Below are positions 23,590 through 35,900 of a DNA stretch of 64,000 nt, piece after piece. The first letter of the stretch is position 1. Each line of letters opens with the position of its first letter. Origin of the DNA: Annona cherimola (Eukaryota > Streptophyta > Magnoliopsida > Magnoliales > Annonaceae). The stretch covers positions 16,091,399-16,155,398 of the forward strand of contig CM059977.1 of assembly GCA_030490835.1 (NCBI GenBank), in the 5' to 3' direction. A program made the translations under genes and the position numbers. The notes beneath the pieces are model-generated. The model had not been told where the DNA came from. It searched no databases and was given only the letters and a program-made list of their open reading frames with translations.

Positions 23590-23795
23590 TAATTATGAAA
23601 TGTTTTCAGGCTAAAATTTTTTATTCTCCATAATTATTTTATTTTTAATTATTTTTCCTCATCTTTCTACGTAACTATTATACTTTTCAATAATTTCTCT
23701 ACAATTATATATATAATTACTTTATCAATTTTAATTTTATTCTCTTTATTCATCATTATTAATTTTATTATATTACATCACTTTCAAAAACATAT
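23590..23795 (+). mobile_element. Degraded MITE, family B
   Basis: Body order matches the complete copy: TTTTTTATTCTCCATAATTATTTTA, TTTCTACGTAACTATTATACTTTTCAAT, TTTTAATTTTATTCTCTTTATTCATCATTATT. It is followed by an AT dinucleotide run (23803-23820). Ends are eroded. Confidence 0.5.
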
Positions 23796-23993
23796 AAAAA
23801 CTATATATATATATATATATGTCTCTCTGACATTCGGTCTGCATAAATATAAAAATTTTAAAAAAAATATATTTGTGTATTTCAAGGGATACACTAAAAC
23901 TAAGTTCAATGGTGTGCACTAAATCATTTCTAACCGAATTATCATTCAGTGCCGCAACTCTAAACAAAAAATTAAAATAAAATTTAGTAAAAG

Positions 23994-24376
23994 TCAGCGG
24001 TTGCTAAAAATTTCCAATGGAATCTTGATGCCTACGTACGCTTCGCCAAAGAGGCTCTTATTCGACTTGTACTTGGTCACGTTATTAGGTGCCGTCGCGG
24101 TCGCCCACCGCATCATGGAAATCGCGTGCATCGTGTCAACCGTGTATCCCAAATTCCCCATTGGCCCTCGTCGGCACTGAAAAGGAAATGTCAGGACTCG
24201 CATTATTGCACCACAAGATGGACCCCACACGCGCATCAGTCTCCCACGGTCGATGGCTCGACGTGTCTTTTTCTTGGACCATATTGCAGCCAAAGTACAA
24301 AAGTTACCCGCTCATCCAGAAATCTTGTTTTGACGTATTTGTTCCGTGGTCATTTGTAATTTTCATGCTGTGTTTG
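23994..24376. other. GC-richer island of unknown nature
   Basis: About 380 bases of clearly higher GC than the surroundings, with overlapping open frames on both strands but no recognisable motif. It could be a decayed exon or promoter. No function can be assigned. Confidence 0.25.
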
Positions 24377-24647
24377 GCGGACGCTTGGTTGTCGTCAAGT
24401 GTGGTAACATGGGAAATTTTTAGGATTTGGTTTTTGAAAGTTAATTATTGCTCTATCAATCATACTATTTTTTTTATTTTTATCTCTATATCCAATCATT
24501 TTCCATACCAACTAAATATAATAAACTTATTTATTCTAACTATACTCCTATCATTTTTTATCAATCACACATTTCTCAAAATATTCTTTTTTCTATTTCT
24601 CATCATTTCCCACGATCTCATAATTTTACATATTACCAAATGTCCCC
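24377..24647 (+). mobile_element. Tourist-like MITE, family A
   Basis: The right end TTACCAAATGTCCCC and the body (CTATCAATCATACTATTTTTTT, CATACCAACTAAATATAAT, TATCAATCACACATTTCTC, TTTCCCACGATCTCA) match family A. The left end (GGCGGACGCTTGGT) is a decayed copy of the terminus. Confidence 0.6.
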
Positions 24648-24794
24648 TTGGATTTTGCCAACCTTCCCCGTTGAAGACAGAGAAGGGCGTCTAATGATCA
24701 TTACTTTATGTAGGTTGAGAGGCTCCCTGCGTATACTTATTTTTAATTTTAAAGTTTAAATTATTTATAATATTTATCCATGTATATTTATTTT

Positions 24795-25301
24795 GAGGAT
24801 GCTTCTCTGAAACCTTCTTTCTATGTAACATCATCCATTTTTAAGATCGAGATGGTTGATAAAAAATCCAATCTATCAATTGTATTTAGCAACACTTATA
24901 TTATCTTGAATATCCTTTCATTTGTCTTTATAAACATGTAAAATCAAAGTAATAAAATAATTTAATACTAAATATCGATTTTTAAGTAGCATTTTCAACA
25001 TCTAAACCATCTAAAATATTATTACTAAGTAAATAAATGATCCTATAAAGTATTGTTACATTCTAATATATATGTAAATGGATCTAACCGTTTTCCATAA
25101 TTTACACATGAATGTACTTATTTTTAAGTAAATATGGCCTATGCACATATTAGATTTGGATGAAACTTAGTTTTTTGGCTAAATAAATTATGTTAAACAC
25201 AATGAATGGATTGAACTTTGCATCGATTATCAACATCTAAAAAATAAAAGGGGGTTACATGAAATTATTTCTATGTAACCCGGTGACATAGAAGCATGCC
25301 C
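24795..25301. mobile_element. Inverted-repeat element, family F
   Basis: The left end GAGGATGCTTCTCTGAAACC is mirrored by the inverted right end GGGCATGCTTCTATGTCACC. TTTCTATGTAAC occurs inside both ends. The interior is AT-rich and non-coding. A relative in the opposite orientation lies at about 55400-55930 and a fragment at 59300-59450; they share the AAAGTATTGTNACATTCTAATATA-type block. Confidence 0.55.
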
Positions 25302-25729
25302 TTATTTACTTATTAATGATTATGTTTAAATAAGTTATGAATGGATGTTGGATGAGAGGTGATTTTGCAAGCTTACAAGCTATCATTAATTGTCATTGAG
25401 AGCAGCAACAAATGGCGGTCATATGGAGGCGATGGATAAATTTGTAAATCTCAGAGTATTATCAAACATGGCCACAGGAAGCAACTCAAAATAGCGCCAC
25501 CTCCCACAACTTATCACGAGCCTAGAGTGACAAGGGTTTAACACAAAGGAAACTAGGTAGGGCGCAGAATGAAGTCATATGTGCTTACACCCATCCTTTC
25601 CCCGCGCCACGCCCCTGTTCCACTTAACCTTCCAAAAGACAGGAAACAATTCACCGAGTCCTATGACACAACTAACTCAAGAGTGGTCACAAATCGACAG
25701 CACCTCTCAACTCTCAACTTGGATGACCA
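25302..25729. other. Intergenic, no gene recognised
   Basis: A moderately GC-rich part at 25390-25730 has a 67-codon frame (25579-25782) with no domain. It may belong to the possible LTR remnant that follows. Confidence 0.3.
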
Positions 25730-26010
25730 TGTTGGATTTTAGACATATAGGAATGTTACGAATAAAATGTCGGGTTGGCTAATTAGCTAAAACTTTGTTG
25801 GGGTTGGCTAGTTATGTAATATTTTGTTAATGGTCTTATCAATCCTATAAAAGGAGGAACAAGATAATTTTGAATTGTCAAGTCTTGTACCTGTTTCCGA
25901 AATTGCTCCTAGTAAAAAAGAAGTCTTGCTGGAGTTTCGCTCCAAGCTCAACTAGAATTGATTTCATAGACTTGAATTGACTAACTCTCATGGCTAGTTC
26001 ATAGCAAAGC
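25730..26010 (+). mobile_element. Possible LTR remnant
   Basis: Begins TGTTGGATTTTAG, a common Copia LTR start, and contains TCCTATAAAAGGAGG (about 25850) as a TATA-like element followed by a plausible leader. The right end and a target duplication were not found, and no retroviral-type coding region is nearby. Confidence 0.3.
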
Positions 26011-26149
26011 TCACTTTAAAAAAAATACTACTTTTATAATTATAATAAAAATGGTATTTTAAAAAAATATTAGCTTCCAATGAAAATTGTTTTGTATAGC
26101 ATAATATGACAAGATGTTTTAAATATGTCAAATGATTCAAATTTTTTAA

Positions 26150-26265
26150 AGTAATTTACAAATATAACCATTTAGTTTGGCCATAATTGTTCATACGATT
26201 ATTTAGTTTTAAGAATTGCAAATAATCTTATATAGTTTAACCATAATTGTAGACATATCTTTGAT
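26150..26265. mobile_element. Fragment of foldback family D
   Basis: Carries AATTTACAAATATAACCATTTAGTTTGGCC, then a second AGTTT...GCAAATAATCTTATATAGTTTAACCATAATT block, as in the family D arms at 2525 and 31600. Confidence 0.45.
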
Positions 26266-26565
26266 CATTGGTAGCTTTGAGTTGAAGGCAGTCACTCGTT
26301 AAGTCTTCTTTTTTTGTCGAAAGTGCCCTTAGTCATTCATAGCTCACTCAACCATGCCTGCATGAGTATCAGCCTCGGTGCACTGCTAGCACAACATAAA
26401 TTAAAAAACTCATCTGGCCGCTCTTATTACAATCCAAAGCTATGATCCAACAGTTCGCATTCATGAACTTGGGTTACTCCCATCTCTACCACCAATCTGC
26501 TGCGTCCCTCTTCAATTTTGAATATGGTGATTTTCAAAATTCCAAATAATAGGTCTAGCACGACA

Positions 26566-26690
26566 CTTTTCTTCTCTGGCAGATCTTTTAACACATCTGA
26601 CCAGATCCAATGCCCCTCCTCCCTTTCTTCTCTAGCAGATTTCAACACATCCGAATTCCGACCAGATCTAGTGCCCTTTCTTCTCTTAAA
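26566..26690. repeat. Imperfect tandem duplication (about 60 bp)
   Basis: CTTCTCTGGCAGATC...CACATCTGACCAGATC...AATGCCCCT is followed directly by a diverged copy CTTCTCTAGCAGATT...CCGACCAGATCTAGTGCCC. It lies in a GC-richer patch (26400-26770) with open frames on both strands but no known domain. Confidence 0.6.
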
Positions 26691-26817
26691 TCCTGGCAAC
26701 AAAAATTGCAACCCAATAACAAGCTACCGAGTAACCCAACTATTGAAAGAAAACCACATGTCTTAGCGCTTTCTTTTTTACGAAATAATGCGAATTAATA
26801 AACTTTAGCAACGCAGA

Positions 26818-26858
26818 GGAAATTTGCGTCATACCCCCTCTAAGTATGCAAAATAGAA
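26818..26858 (+). mobile_element. Orphan terminus of the Pack-MULE family
   Basis: GGAAATTTGCGTCATACCCC followed by CCTCTAAGTATGCA matches the first 35 or so bases of the terminal inverted repeat of the Pack-MULE at 52998-54810. It points rightwards. The similarity stops soon after, and I found no partner end to the right. Confidence 0.6.
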
Positions 26859-28036
26859 TGCAGGAAGAATTCTCACAAACGATTGTCGAAGTGGGGTGGG
26901 TGGATATCATCGTTAGCGGAGGTGATTTTGTGGAGAAAGTGCCTGGTCTATTAGCAAAATAATAGTTTTATGGAATAAAATGCAACATTAAAAAGTTATG
27001 GGAGGACATATACAAAAATCGCCGGAAAATTAATTTATTTACCACATATATTTCACGGATCGCGTCAAATGCAACTCATTTCATGGTGAATTTTTTGAGA
27101 GGAGTATTCACCGTTAGGATTCATGAAATTTCTACAAACCACTTATTTCTTAATTTTTAAAATTATTTTTCTAAGACACTAAACTGTGCATAATATTCGT
27201 CATTTGCTATATATTTATCATTGAAAAATGCTTGGTTGTAACTTTTATTTATAAATATTTAACACCATTTGAAAGTGAATTTTGCCAAATTTGGAAAAAA
27301 GATGAATATATAATATATAAAAGGGTTAAAAACATGAGATTTTTGGTATCAATGAAACACGGATGAATGCTATGAATGGTTTAGGTTTTAAAAAACTTTA
27401 AATGAAAAAAATAGAAGTTTGCATGAAAATTTAGCACAACCGATTATATTAAAAAGCTTTTAAAATGATCGAACTGTCCATCTAGAGTCAACATATATCA
27501 TTAATGAGCCAGCAGTGCAATTGGATACTTTAATTCGGCCGGTGTAATTAGTAATTACTGAATATATCAAGGACAAGGCGGTGGGTAATACAATCATGTG
27601 CCTCGCGCTCACTGTAATGACATGTGGTCCATCGTCGGAGCATTATCAACGCGGGCCGAGTGAGAGGGATGACAGACAAAATGGCATGTCTGCCTGGCTA
27701 GGGAAATGCTTATGTGAAAGAAACAAACCGACTGCTGCAGGACGATTTTTTTTTTTTTTTCCGCCTCGGTGGGCTAGCATGACGACACATGCTGGGTCGC
27801 CATCATCTGCTACTCGACCAGGAACCCTCGCCATGCACGATCTTGCTTTTCACAGGTGGGGATCGGCCTGGCTGTCCACGCCTTGGATGGACAATCTTTT
27901 TGGGCCCCTGTAAATGGTACATCGGTACTCATGAGTCATGCCCTTAGATTTATGTACCTATGCATCTGTCTGAGTTTTCAAATACGAGTGCATGAAAATG
28001 TTACATATCTCTCTGACTTTTCAAATATGAGTGCAT
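26859..28036. other. Intergenic; GC-richer island at 27570-27910
   Basis: Mostly AT-rich. 27570-27910 is GC-rich with overlapping open frames on both strands and a T15 run, but no recognisable product. I see no gene. Confidence 0.3.
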
Positions 28037-28140
28037 GAAGCCACCAAGGTCTTGCCTTGGTGGTAAGCGGCCACAAGATGCCAGGTGATCCGCTGCTCGA
28101 ATCTCTTCTTGGTAAAGAGCAAAAATTGCAGTTTCTCATG
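28037..28140 (+). mobile_element. Possible SINE head
   Basis: TTGGTGGTAAGCGG resembles a pol III A box, and about 30 bases later GCTCGAATC resembles a B box. This is the spacing of tRNA-derived SINEs. No A-tail or target duplication was identified, so this is weak. Confidence 0.3.
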
Positions 28141-28160
28141 ATTTAGGGATGTCTATAAAT

Positions 28161-28300
28161 TCACCTTAGTGTAAGAGTATTTATTGATTCTCTTTTCACC
28201 TTAGTGTAAGAGTATTTATTGATTCTCTTTATGATGTAGGAATATTTATAGATTCACCTTAGTGTGAGAATATTTACTGATTCTCTCTGTGATGTGAGGG
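28161..28300. repeat. Minisatellite, 35-bp unit
   Basis: TCACCTTAGTGTAAGAGTAT-TTATTGATTCTC is repeated at 28161 and 28196, then in diverged form (with inserted GATGTAGGAATATTTATA) at 28254. Three copies. Confidence 0.75.
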
Positions 28301-28579
28301 TTATGATTATGCCCGATTGTAATTATAACTGTCATGATGTATTAATACAAAATCACAAAAAGATATCAGTGCATGAAACCAACGATCAACTCAGAGCTTT
28401 TTGGAGGGGAATTGACTCTGATGGATGAAGTTTGGTGCCTGTACATGAAAGCTATGGTCTCCTGCATAAAGAGTTCTAGTTTTCCTTCCTAAAAATATAA
28501 GAAAATTTTGTAAAGATATGAACTTAATTATGTAAAATTTAGGTAGAAAAATAAGATATTATAAAGTAAGATTCTTAAT

Positions 28580-28961
28580 AAAACAATAAAAAAATATGAG
28601 TGCATGAAAATTTTTTCTCTCCCTCGTGACATTTGCCAACTCCAGTACCATAAGCTCACTATTAAAATTAATCCTACAAGGCAAATTAAAATTAAATAAA
28701 AGAGCCTTAATATTATAGTTAGGGTATATTTGAGAAGTGATAAAACTTTTGATACAAAATTTTTAGTATAAAAACAATAAAAAAATATGAGTGAATGAAA
28801 AATTTTTCTCTCCCTCGTGACATTTGCCAACTCCAGTACCATAAGCTCACTATTAAAATTAATCCTACAAGGCAAATTAAAATTAAATAAAAGAGCCTTA
28901 ATATTATAGTTAGGGTATATTTGAGAAGTGATAAAACTTTTGATACAAAATTTTTAGTATA
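28580..28961. repeat. 191-bp near-identical tandem duplication
   Basis: The unit starting AAAACAATAAAAAAATATGAG at 28580 is repeated at 28771 with only a few differences over 191 bases. Its right part is the inverted end of the family B MITE that continues to about 29180, so the duplication took in the MITE edge. It is recent, judging by the near-identity. Confidence 0.9.
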
Positions 28962-29180
28962 AAAATTTTCTCATGTGAGAAAATAATGTGATATGATAGG
29001 AGTAATAATGATGAGTAAAAAAAAAGAGGTTAAAATAAATAGGTTAGATGTATGAGTAGTTGTGTTGAAATGATTGAAAAGTATGGTAGTTATATAGGAA
29101 GAAAGTAAGAAATAATTAAAAAAATAAGTTGTCGTGGAGAGTAAAAAGTTTTAATTTAAAATTTTTTGTGTAGTATAAAA
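28920..29180 (-). mobile_element. MITE, family B
   Basis: Reading on the minus strand: AAAACTTTTTACTCTCCACGAC, AATTATTTCTTACTTTC, ACTACCATACTTTTCAATCATTTC, TATTTTAACCTC, TCATCATTATTACTCCTATCATATCACATTATTTTCTC and then AAAAGTTTTATCACTTCTC, as in other family members. Confidence 0.65.
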
Positions 29181-31595
29181 ATATATCTCAATTCTAATAA
29201 TGTTGAATCCACTTCTAGATGTATTTAACTAAAGAAAAGTTTCATTCAAATCAAAGATTTGCATAGTCCCATTCATACTACATTTACATACCAATTTCAA
29301 AGTTACATTTTTAACGTTTAAACTATTTAAAACTCCATTTCCATTGTTTAGATAATTTACAAAGTATTTATTAGGATAATCTAACAGAGGAATATCTAAG
29401 AGAGCTTTAAAAAAAATCACTGAAGAAGCACACTACAAATTGATATGAAAGGAAGCACAATACAAATTGATTCAGATACAAATTCCTTGCATAATAATAA
29501 CAAGTGTGATGTGGACTCGCTGCATTATTAGTTACGAAAAGGGGCTGCTTAGCGTTCACAACGCAAATAGACCTGTGGCTTAAAATCTTAAGTCACAGCT
29601 TCACAGTATTATTATATTTTAATGTACAAGTGAATAGATTTAAATATTTTTATAATTATCCATGAATGTATTTCGCATAATAATGCTTAGGAGTAAAGCA
29701 TCTTTAGTAAATTTTAGAATCGCTCCTCATAACCAACTTTATTCTAAAAATAGATGTAGGTACTAGTTAGGAAAAAATGTAGTAGCGCGTCTACATTGGC
29801 TTGCTCCGTTCATTTGCATTAATTATTACCATGATTAGTAAAAATAAAAATGTTTATACGATGCAAAATATTTGAAATTCGTAAAATTTCTACCAATACT
29901 TCTTGCTATAGATTGAGTAGTTTACATATTTATTTATTTATTTTTGATAGGGTAGTTTACATAATTGATTACCTTCCATCTAGTTTTTGCATGTTTCTTG
30001 TCTTATTTACTTCTTTGGGAGGCAGCTTTATGCAATTGCCCAATGCCCTTGTATCAGGTAATAATCGAGTAGCCGGAATTTTTTATATTTTCCATGGATG
30101 TGCTTGGCCTACTTGGATAAGTTTTTTACCAAAATTTAAATTTTCATGTTATTTATATATTCTTATTTTGAATTTTCAAAATAAAAAAATTATATATGTG
30201 AAAAATGCATATTTTTATTTTAAATAAAAATGTATAAAAAATCATTAACTTATCTAGATGTGGCTTGAACATCTATGAAAATAAAATATTATCATTTTGG
30301 GCTACCCGCCCGCATCCGCATAAGATTGCCAATGTTACTTTCGTTTCTAGCCAATTTCTTTTGTATATTTTTATCCTTTTAAAAGGTCAAGCTAGTTTTT
30401 ACTTTTTAGTGTATTAGGACACATGGTGTTATCTCATGTACAACCTCCTTAAGAGGTTACAAATGAAACTTAAAATCCACGTCCAATTAAATATGGAAAA
30501 AAAATCTGAGGGTTACCGTGAAGTTACTATGTATAAACATGTTGAGGCATGAGTTAAAAAATTTTAGCTCCAATTTGAATTAAAAATAGGGTTTGGGCAT
30601 GTCAACCATTTCCGGAATTGACCCATTATTGAAATATTCGAAATTGATTTGAATTTTCAATCTAAATTACAATTCGAGTTAGAAATGAAATTTTCAGTGA
30701 TGTATGCTTCGTAAACATGTCTTAATAAATTTGTTGTGCTTATCCATATCTAATAATGTTTTACTATGAAAGAATCAAAAAAATAGTTTACTATGGTTAA
30801 TTAGTGTTTTGCTTTTATTAATTAGTAATACGTTGAAGCACACATTCAATTCATATCTTAATTTGAACGGCCGACAAAGCATTAAAGTGAAGGCTAGGTC
30901 TTAAAATATAAAGTTGGCCAAAAGGCTTTGGAAATGCGGTTAAGCGTACCTTTAGCTGGTATTACCGGCCATCTTTTTCACTCCTACATGTAAAGTTATT
31001 ATGCGCCAAACAATGACAGCGCATCATGTTTTATAGAAAAAAGGAAAAGAGAGAGATAAAAAGAGGAGGTGAATTGCCAACGAAAGTGAAAATTTGGCCA
31101 ATGAAATCCCCATAGAAGAAACCTAAAGCCACAGCAGACGCATTAATTTCTTCAGTTCTTGCCATCGAGCCTCAACAAAAGTAGAAAATTTTGCAAGCAC
31201 TTGCCCATTTTCTTTGTTAAAAGGGGGTGATGGAGATATTGATGAGTTCGATAACATAGCTTTATAGCTAAAGCATATGTGGATTGATGCATTGGATAAA
31301 ATGCATTTGAATTTCTTGTTAATTTAAAAAAATATGTAAAAAGATGAAAGATCATAATTAAAATTATAGATAATAGTAAAAAATAACATTAAAGTGCCAA
31401 ATCGGAAGGGGGGAAAGGGTATAAAAGATTTGTATTCTGAATACACTGACCTCCATCTATAGAACTTTGTTGGTTGGAATATTCGTGAAGGACACAACAT
31501 GTAGATGCATCAGTCCAAGCATGCCTTAGCTGAGAACAGCAACAGTACTGACAACATTTGCATTAACGATTCTTAGTGCAAACTAGGGATGTCAT
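29181..31595. other. Long AT-rich stretch, no gene
   Basis: About 2.4 kb of AT-rich DNA. A short fragment related to family F is at 29260-29420. The 125-codon frame at 29850-30227 is of AT-rich chance composition with no domain. No RNA gene is seen. Confidence 0.35.
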
Positions 31596-31599
31596 TCAA

Positions 31600-31975
31600 A
31601 AATCACAACTATACCCACAGTTTCAGAAATTACAAATAATCCCTACATAGTTTGACCATAATTACATATATACCTATTTTGTTATAACGTTGATAAGGTG
31701 CCATTATTGCACTGTTACAGCGTTGGTAAATTTGCAAAAATATACAAATTATGTGAGTATATTTACAAAAACTAAATATACTTACTTAATTTTTAAAATT
31801 ACAAATATACACACGTTGTAATGGTCTAGTTACAGCGTCATAACGCATGAGTATATTTATAATTATGGTAAAACTGTGTAGGGTTATTTGCAATTTCAAA
31901 AACTATGTAGGCATATTTACAATTATGATTAAACTAAGTGGGTATATTTGCAAATCACCTCATTTGCATGTCACA
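31600..31975. mobile_element. Foldback element, family D
   Basis: The arms (about 31600-31740 and 31840-31975) are inverted copies built from ACATAGTTTGACCATAATTA, CAAATAATCC and AAATATACCCA-type units, each also present in the element at 2525. The centre carries AAGGTGCCATTATTGCACTGTT, the same central block as 2640-2670. The conserved centre supports one family rather than chance AT-rich palindromes. Confidence 0.6.
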
Positions 31976-32356
31976 TCATGAAGCAACAACAAATTTGATC
32001 AAGCTTGTCGAACTTGATTAAACTTGATAATTAAGCCAATCAAGTCTATCAAGTTAATTAAGATATGAAAAAATCCATACAACCTAAGTTGAATAATTTT
32101 TTAAACGACTTAAGCCTAATCAACCAAATTCAATCAACATGTGAAAGTTTGATCAAGCCCATATGCTCTCATTTAATAACTCTATTAAGCCCATATGCCA
32201 CAAATTTTTGCTTTTCCTAGTATTTACATTTCATTTATTTTATCTTTTATGTATTTTGTGATTAGTTTATGTTATTTTATTCCACTCGCATCACTTGATT
32301 ACTTCCCTTTATTGCGTCCATGCTTACATCTTTTAGAATTTGCTTTACATTATGGA

Positions 32357-32690
32357 GTTCGTTTTAATACAACTGAATGCATTGAAATTTCAATACATCC
32401 AGCTACACATGAGATTTTTTTTTATTTTTTTTTGAAAATTTTATAAAACTCTAATCTAAGTGTATTTAATATATATCCTAAGTTTACCATTTTTAGAAAT
32501 GTGTATATATTTTTTAGTTTTGAAAATACGAGTAGTTTAGTCATTTAAAAAGTACCAAAATCCCCAAATTATAGATTAAATACACATAGATTAATGATTT
32601 TATAAAAGAAAATTTCAAAAATAATACTAATAAATGAGATTTTCAAGCGGATGCATTGAAATTTCAATGCATATAGTTGTATTGAAACCT
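32357..32690. mobile_element. Foldback element, family C-like
   Basis: Left end TTTTAATACAACTGAATGCA followed by TTGAAATTTCAATACATCC; right end is its inverted copy (GGATGCATTGAAATTTC...GTTGTATTGAAA). Inner arms have TTTTATAAAACTCTAATCTAAG and AGTGTATTTAATATATA, the core shared with the foldbacks at 56-63 kb. No matching target duplication was seen. Confidence 0.6.
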
Positions 32691-32865
32691 TTTTCTTATA
32701 TTATTACTTAAATATATCTAACAACTATCTTAAAGCCTCCAGAACACTAGTTATACCTAAAACAACAAAAATTTGTTAGGGCTTGATATGCAATTTTTAG
32801 TTACACAAATAAAAATGAAGAGACTCTAGCAACCTTATTTACTACTTTTATCATCATGATAAAAC

Positions 32866-32961
32866 ATTTCTCCCCTAGGCCTTGAGTGAGGTCGGGAGTA
32901 TAATTTGATGATAAAAGTATTTCTCCCCTAGGCCTTGAGTGAGGTCGGGAGTATAATTTTT
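32866..32961. repeat. 53-bp tandem duplication
   Basis: ATTTCTCCCCTAGGCCTTGA and the following GTGAGGTCGGGAGTATAATTT occur at 32866 and again at 32919, with the shared parts identical by eye. Confidence 0.9.
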
Positions 32962-35900
32962 TTGTGATATTCTTAACGATTAGTAATTAAGTTTCCAATA
33001 ATTTTAATATTTTTATATCTCATTTAATTACTTTTTTTCACCCATGTTTTTTTTTTGATGAAACCCATGTTTTTTTAGTGTTCCTTTTATTTTTTTACTG
33101 TATTCTATTTGAATAAATTCAACTCTTTTAACTGATATTATTTTAAACATTTATCTTTTCGTATTATGTTACCCCGTTAGATGACGAAGGACAGCTTTAG
33201 AGGAAGAATAAATGAAGCAAGAGCTTTTATTAAATTTTGAACTTTGAACATCCTATTCTACACACTTTTACGTGCATATACGTAAACCACTTGGTTATTT
33301 AAGCTATGACTATGTATATTTTTCTTTAATTGCTCAACATTTTATTTTAGAAAACATAATTGGTTACAATATTATAAAATTTTGTGTTAATTTACTATTT
33401 TTATAGTCAATAAAAATAACTAATGTCAGTAAACTTATAAAATAGAAAAATGAGGGGGTATGTTCCCAAACTGGCAAGGAATGTCAGTCGATCCAAGTAG
33501 AGATTAGCACATCAGTTGTTAAGAATCCAGCTGAGATTGGAATCCAAGGCTCTCCTGTAGCATTTCTCTTCTCTATTGTCTTTTTTTGCTTGGCTTAGCT
33601 TGCTGCTGAAAATGGTTTTTTTTTTCCTATTCAATTGAGGTAGAAGAAGGGCATTGTGGCCTTGTTACCATAAAAGTAGAAAATGTGATATTCGTGAGTA
33701 CTTTCATTTTCTTTTATTATACTAAAGAATTTGCAAAGTCATTATTGATGTTCTTTTTCATTCAGATGATATGGTGTGCCTTTTGTAACATATTAGATAC
33801 TTATTTAAGGGAAAAAAGCATAATCGATGTGTATTTTTGTAAGTAAATTACTTATATATTAGATTAAGTTCCATAAGAATAAAATTTATATTGTTATATT
33901 TTGGAATAAGAAAAAAGTCCATTGGAAATTAAAAATCTTATCCTATTTTCATCCCATTCTTTTTTTTATTGCTTTATATTATAACTCAAGCTAACTCAAG
34001 TATATATGTATTTTTTTAATTTCTTGCTCAAGGGGTAAACTAACTAAATAACCGATAATACATGTACATGAGACATAGCTCTTGAAAATGAACGAAAAGC
34101 TCCCCACAACACGAATTCGATACTTGGACTCCTTGCATGCTAGGCAAGAGCTCTTGCTGGCCACGTGCTTGCTATTCTTATCTTATCTTATTTGCGAGCA
34201 GCTGTGGCATACATGTAGGGCACACATGACGCATGTTGATAATCTGAAAACACTCCCTCTTATTTGATTTTCTGCACTTCCCATCTTGCCCATCCGAATC
34301 TTGGGTGGAGCATAGACTCCAATGCATATCATTACTGCTCTTCTGCAACTGTAGCTAACACACTTTCTATTTAATCTTTTCCTGCAAAAAATTCACCCAA
34401 CACACGATACACTTGCATATCAATTTCAAGCCATTGGCCTTGAGGGCATTTTCATGACATAAGAAGCTATGCTTTTTATTAATTATCAGGTTTAATTTCA
34501 AATAGAGCCACAGTTTATGCTTATATATAATCACACATTTAAAAAAATCGCAAAGATGGCGACAAATTCTATCCTAATTTCACATAAGACAACCCGTTAA
34601 GGCTAAAGTTTAAAAAAATGATGAAAGATTACAAAATTATCACTAACAAAAGTAAAAATGATATCATCAATAGTTTACTGTAATTAGATATTAATTAATG
34701 AAATGATATGAAAATACAAAACTGCATTAGACTTAACCTCTCTAACGGAGAATCACTACCCTTTTAAAGGAAATCATGAGGATCTAGTCATTTTTGAAAA
34801 AAAATTTGCTTAATTATCTAATAGAGTGTAATGGTGTTATCACATTTTGAATTAGAGGTAGAAGTAGAACCTATGACCATCTTTGCTATTTTTCTCAATA
34901 TGTAGTCTTATTTATAAACCGGTGTTAATTATAGTTATATTTGGAATTAACCCTTATTATCATCGTTGTCGTTGTCATCATCATTTACTCATTATTAGCA
35001 AAAGAAAATTAATTGAATTCCAGATGTGACATACTCATTTTATAAATGATCATATTTTTATCATGTAAGCAATTCTATACATTAGCTAGTAAGTCGGGCG
35101 GTTTATGAGTGATCGAATTTTAATTTTTAATTTTTTATATCTGCGGGCTCCGCCTAGATTTTTTATCCTTTGAAATTTGATGATTTTAAATTTGTTTAAT
35201 TTTTACTTCTAAAAATAGATGAACATAGAGTGTATACATGCGCCTCCAAATGACATAACAGTTGAACACTTATATCAATGGGGAGGAGAGGACATGGAAG
35301 CAGGCTGAAATCGTGGCTACAATCAGCGAAGCCGGATGAAATTTTATCAAAGAAATACCACCAGCAAACAGAGTAAGGAGGACAGTTTCTACTGGGGTAT
35401 GGAATAGAATGGAGTGTTGACTGGGAAATCTGCATATTGAATGATGCATACAGAGGAGTTGAAGAACGACAGTAAAGGGACAGGTCTTGCAGAGGGTTGA
35501 GGCCTTGGAGTAAGTAGATCCATTTGGAAGTTGAAACTAGCAGGCCCTGCAATTTGGATGGAAAATGATTACCAACTCCTTACCCACAGACAAATCTGAG
35601 TAGTAGAGGCATTTTTGTGGATGCTAGATACTTGTTATGCAAATGTCAGGAGGAGGATTACTTGTGTATATTTTGGAATCGTTCTGAAACAAAGTGTGCG
35701 TTCCAGCTCCCCATTTTCAATCAAGTATGTCACAGTATATACGACAATGTGATTCAAATTATACACAGGCTATCGGGTTTGCAGGACAAATTCCCACGAA
35801 CGCTATTCATAACCAAGTGCTGGACAATGTCCTGGGGAATCTGACATTGCAGTAACAAGTTGATGGCAGAAGCAATTAGATTACCTGTATCAGAAACTGC

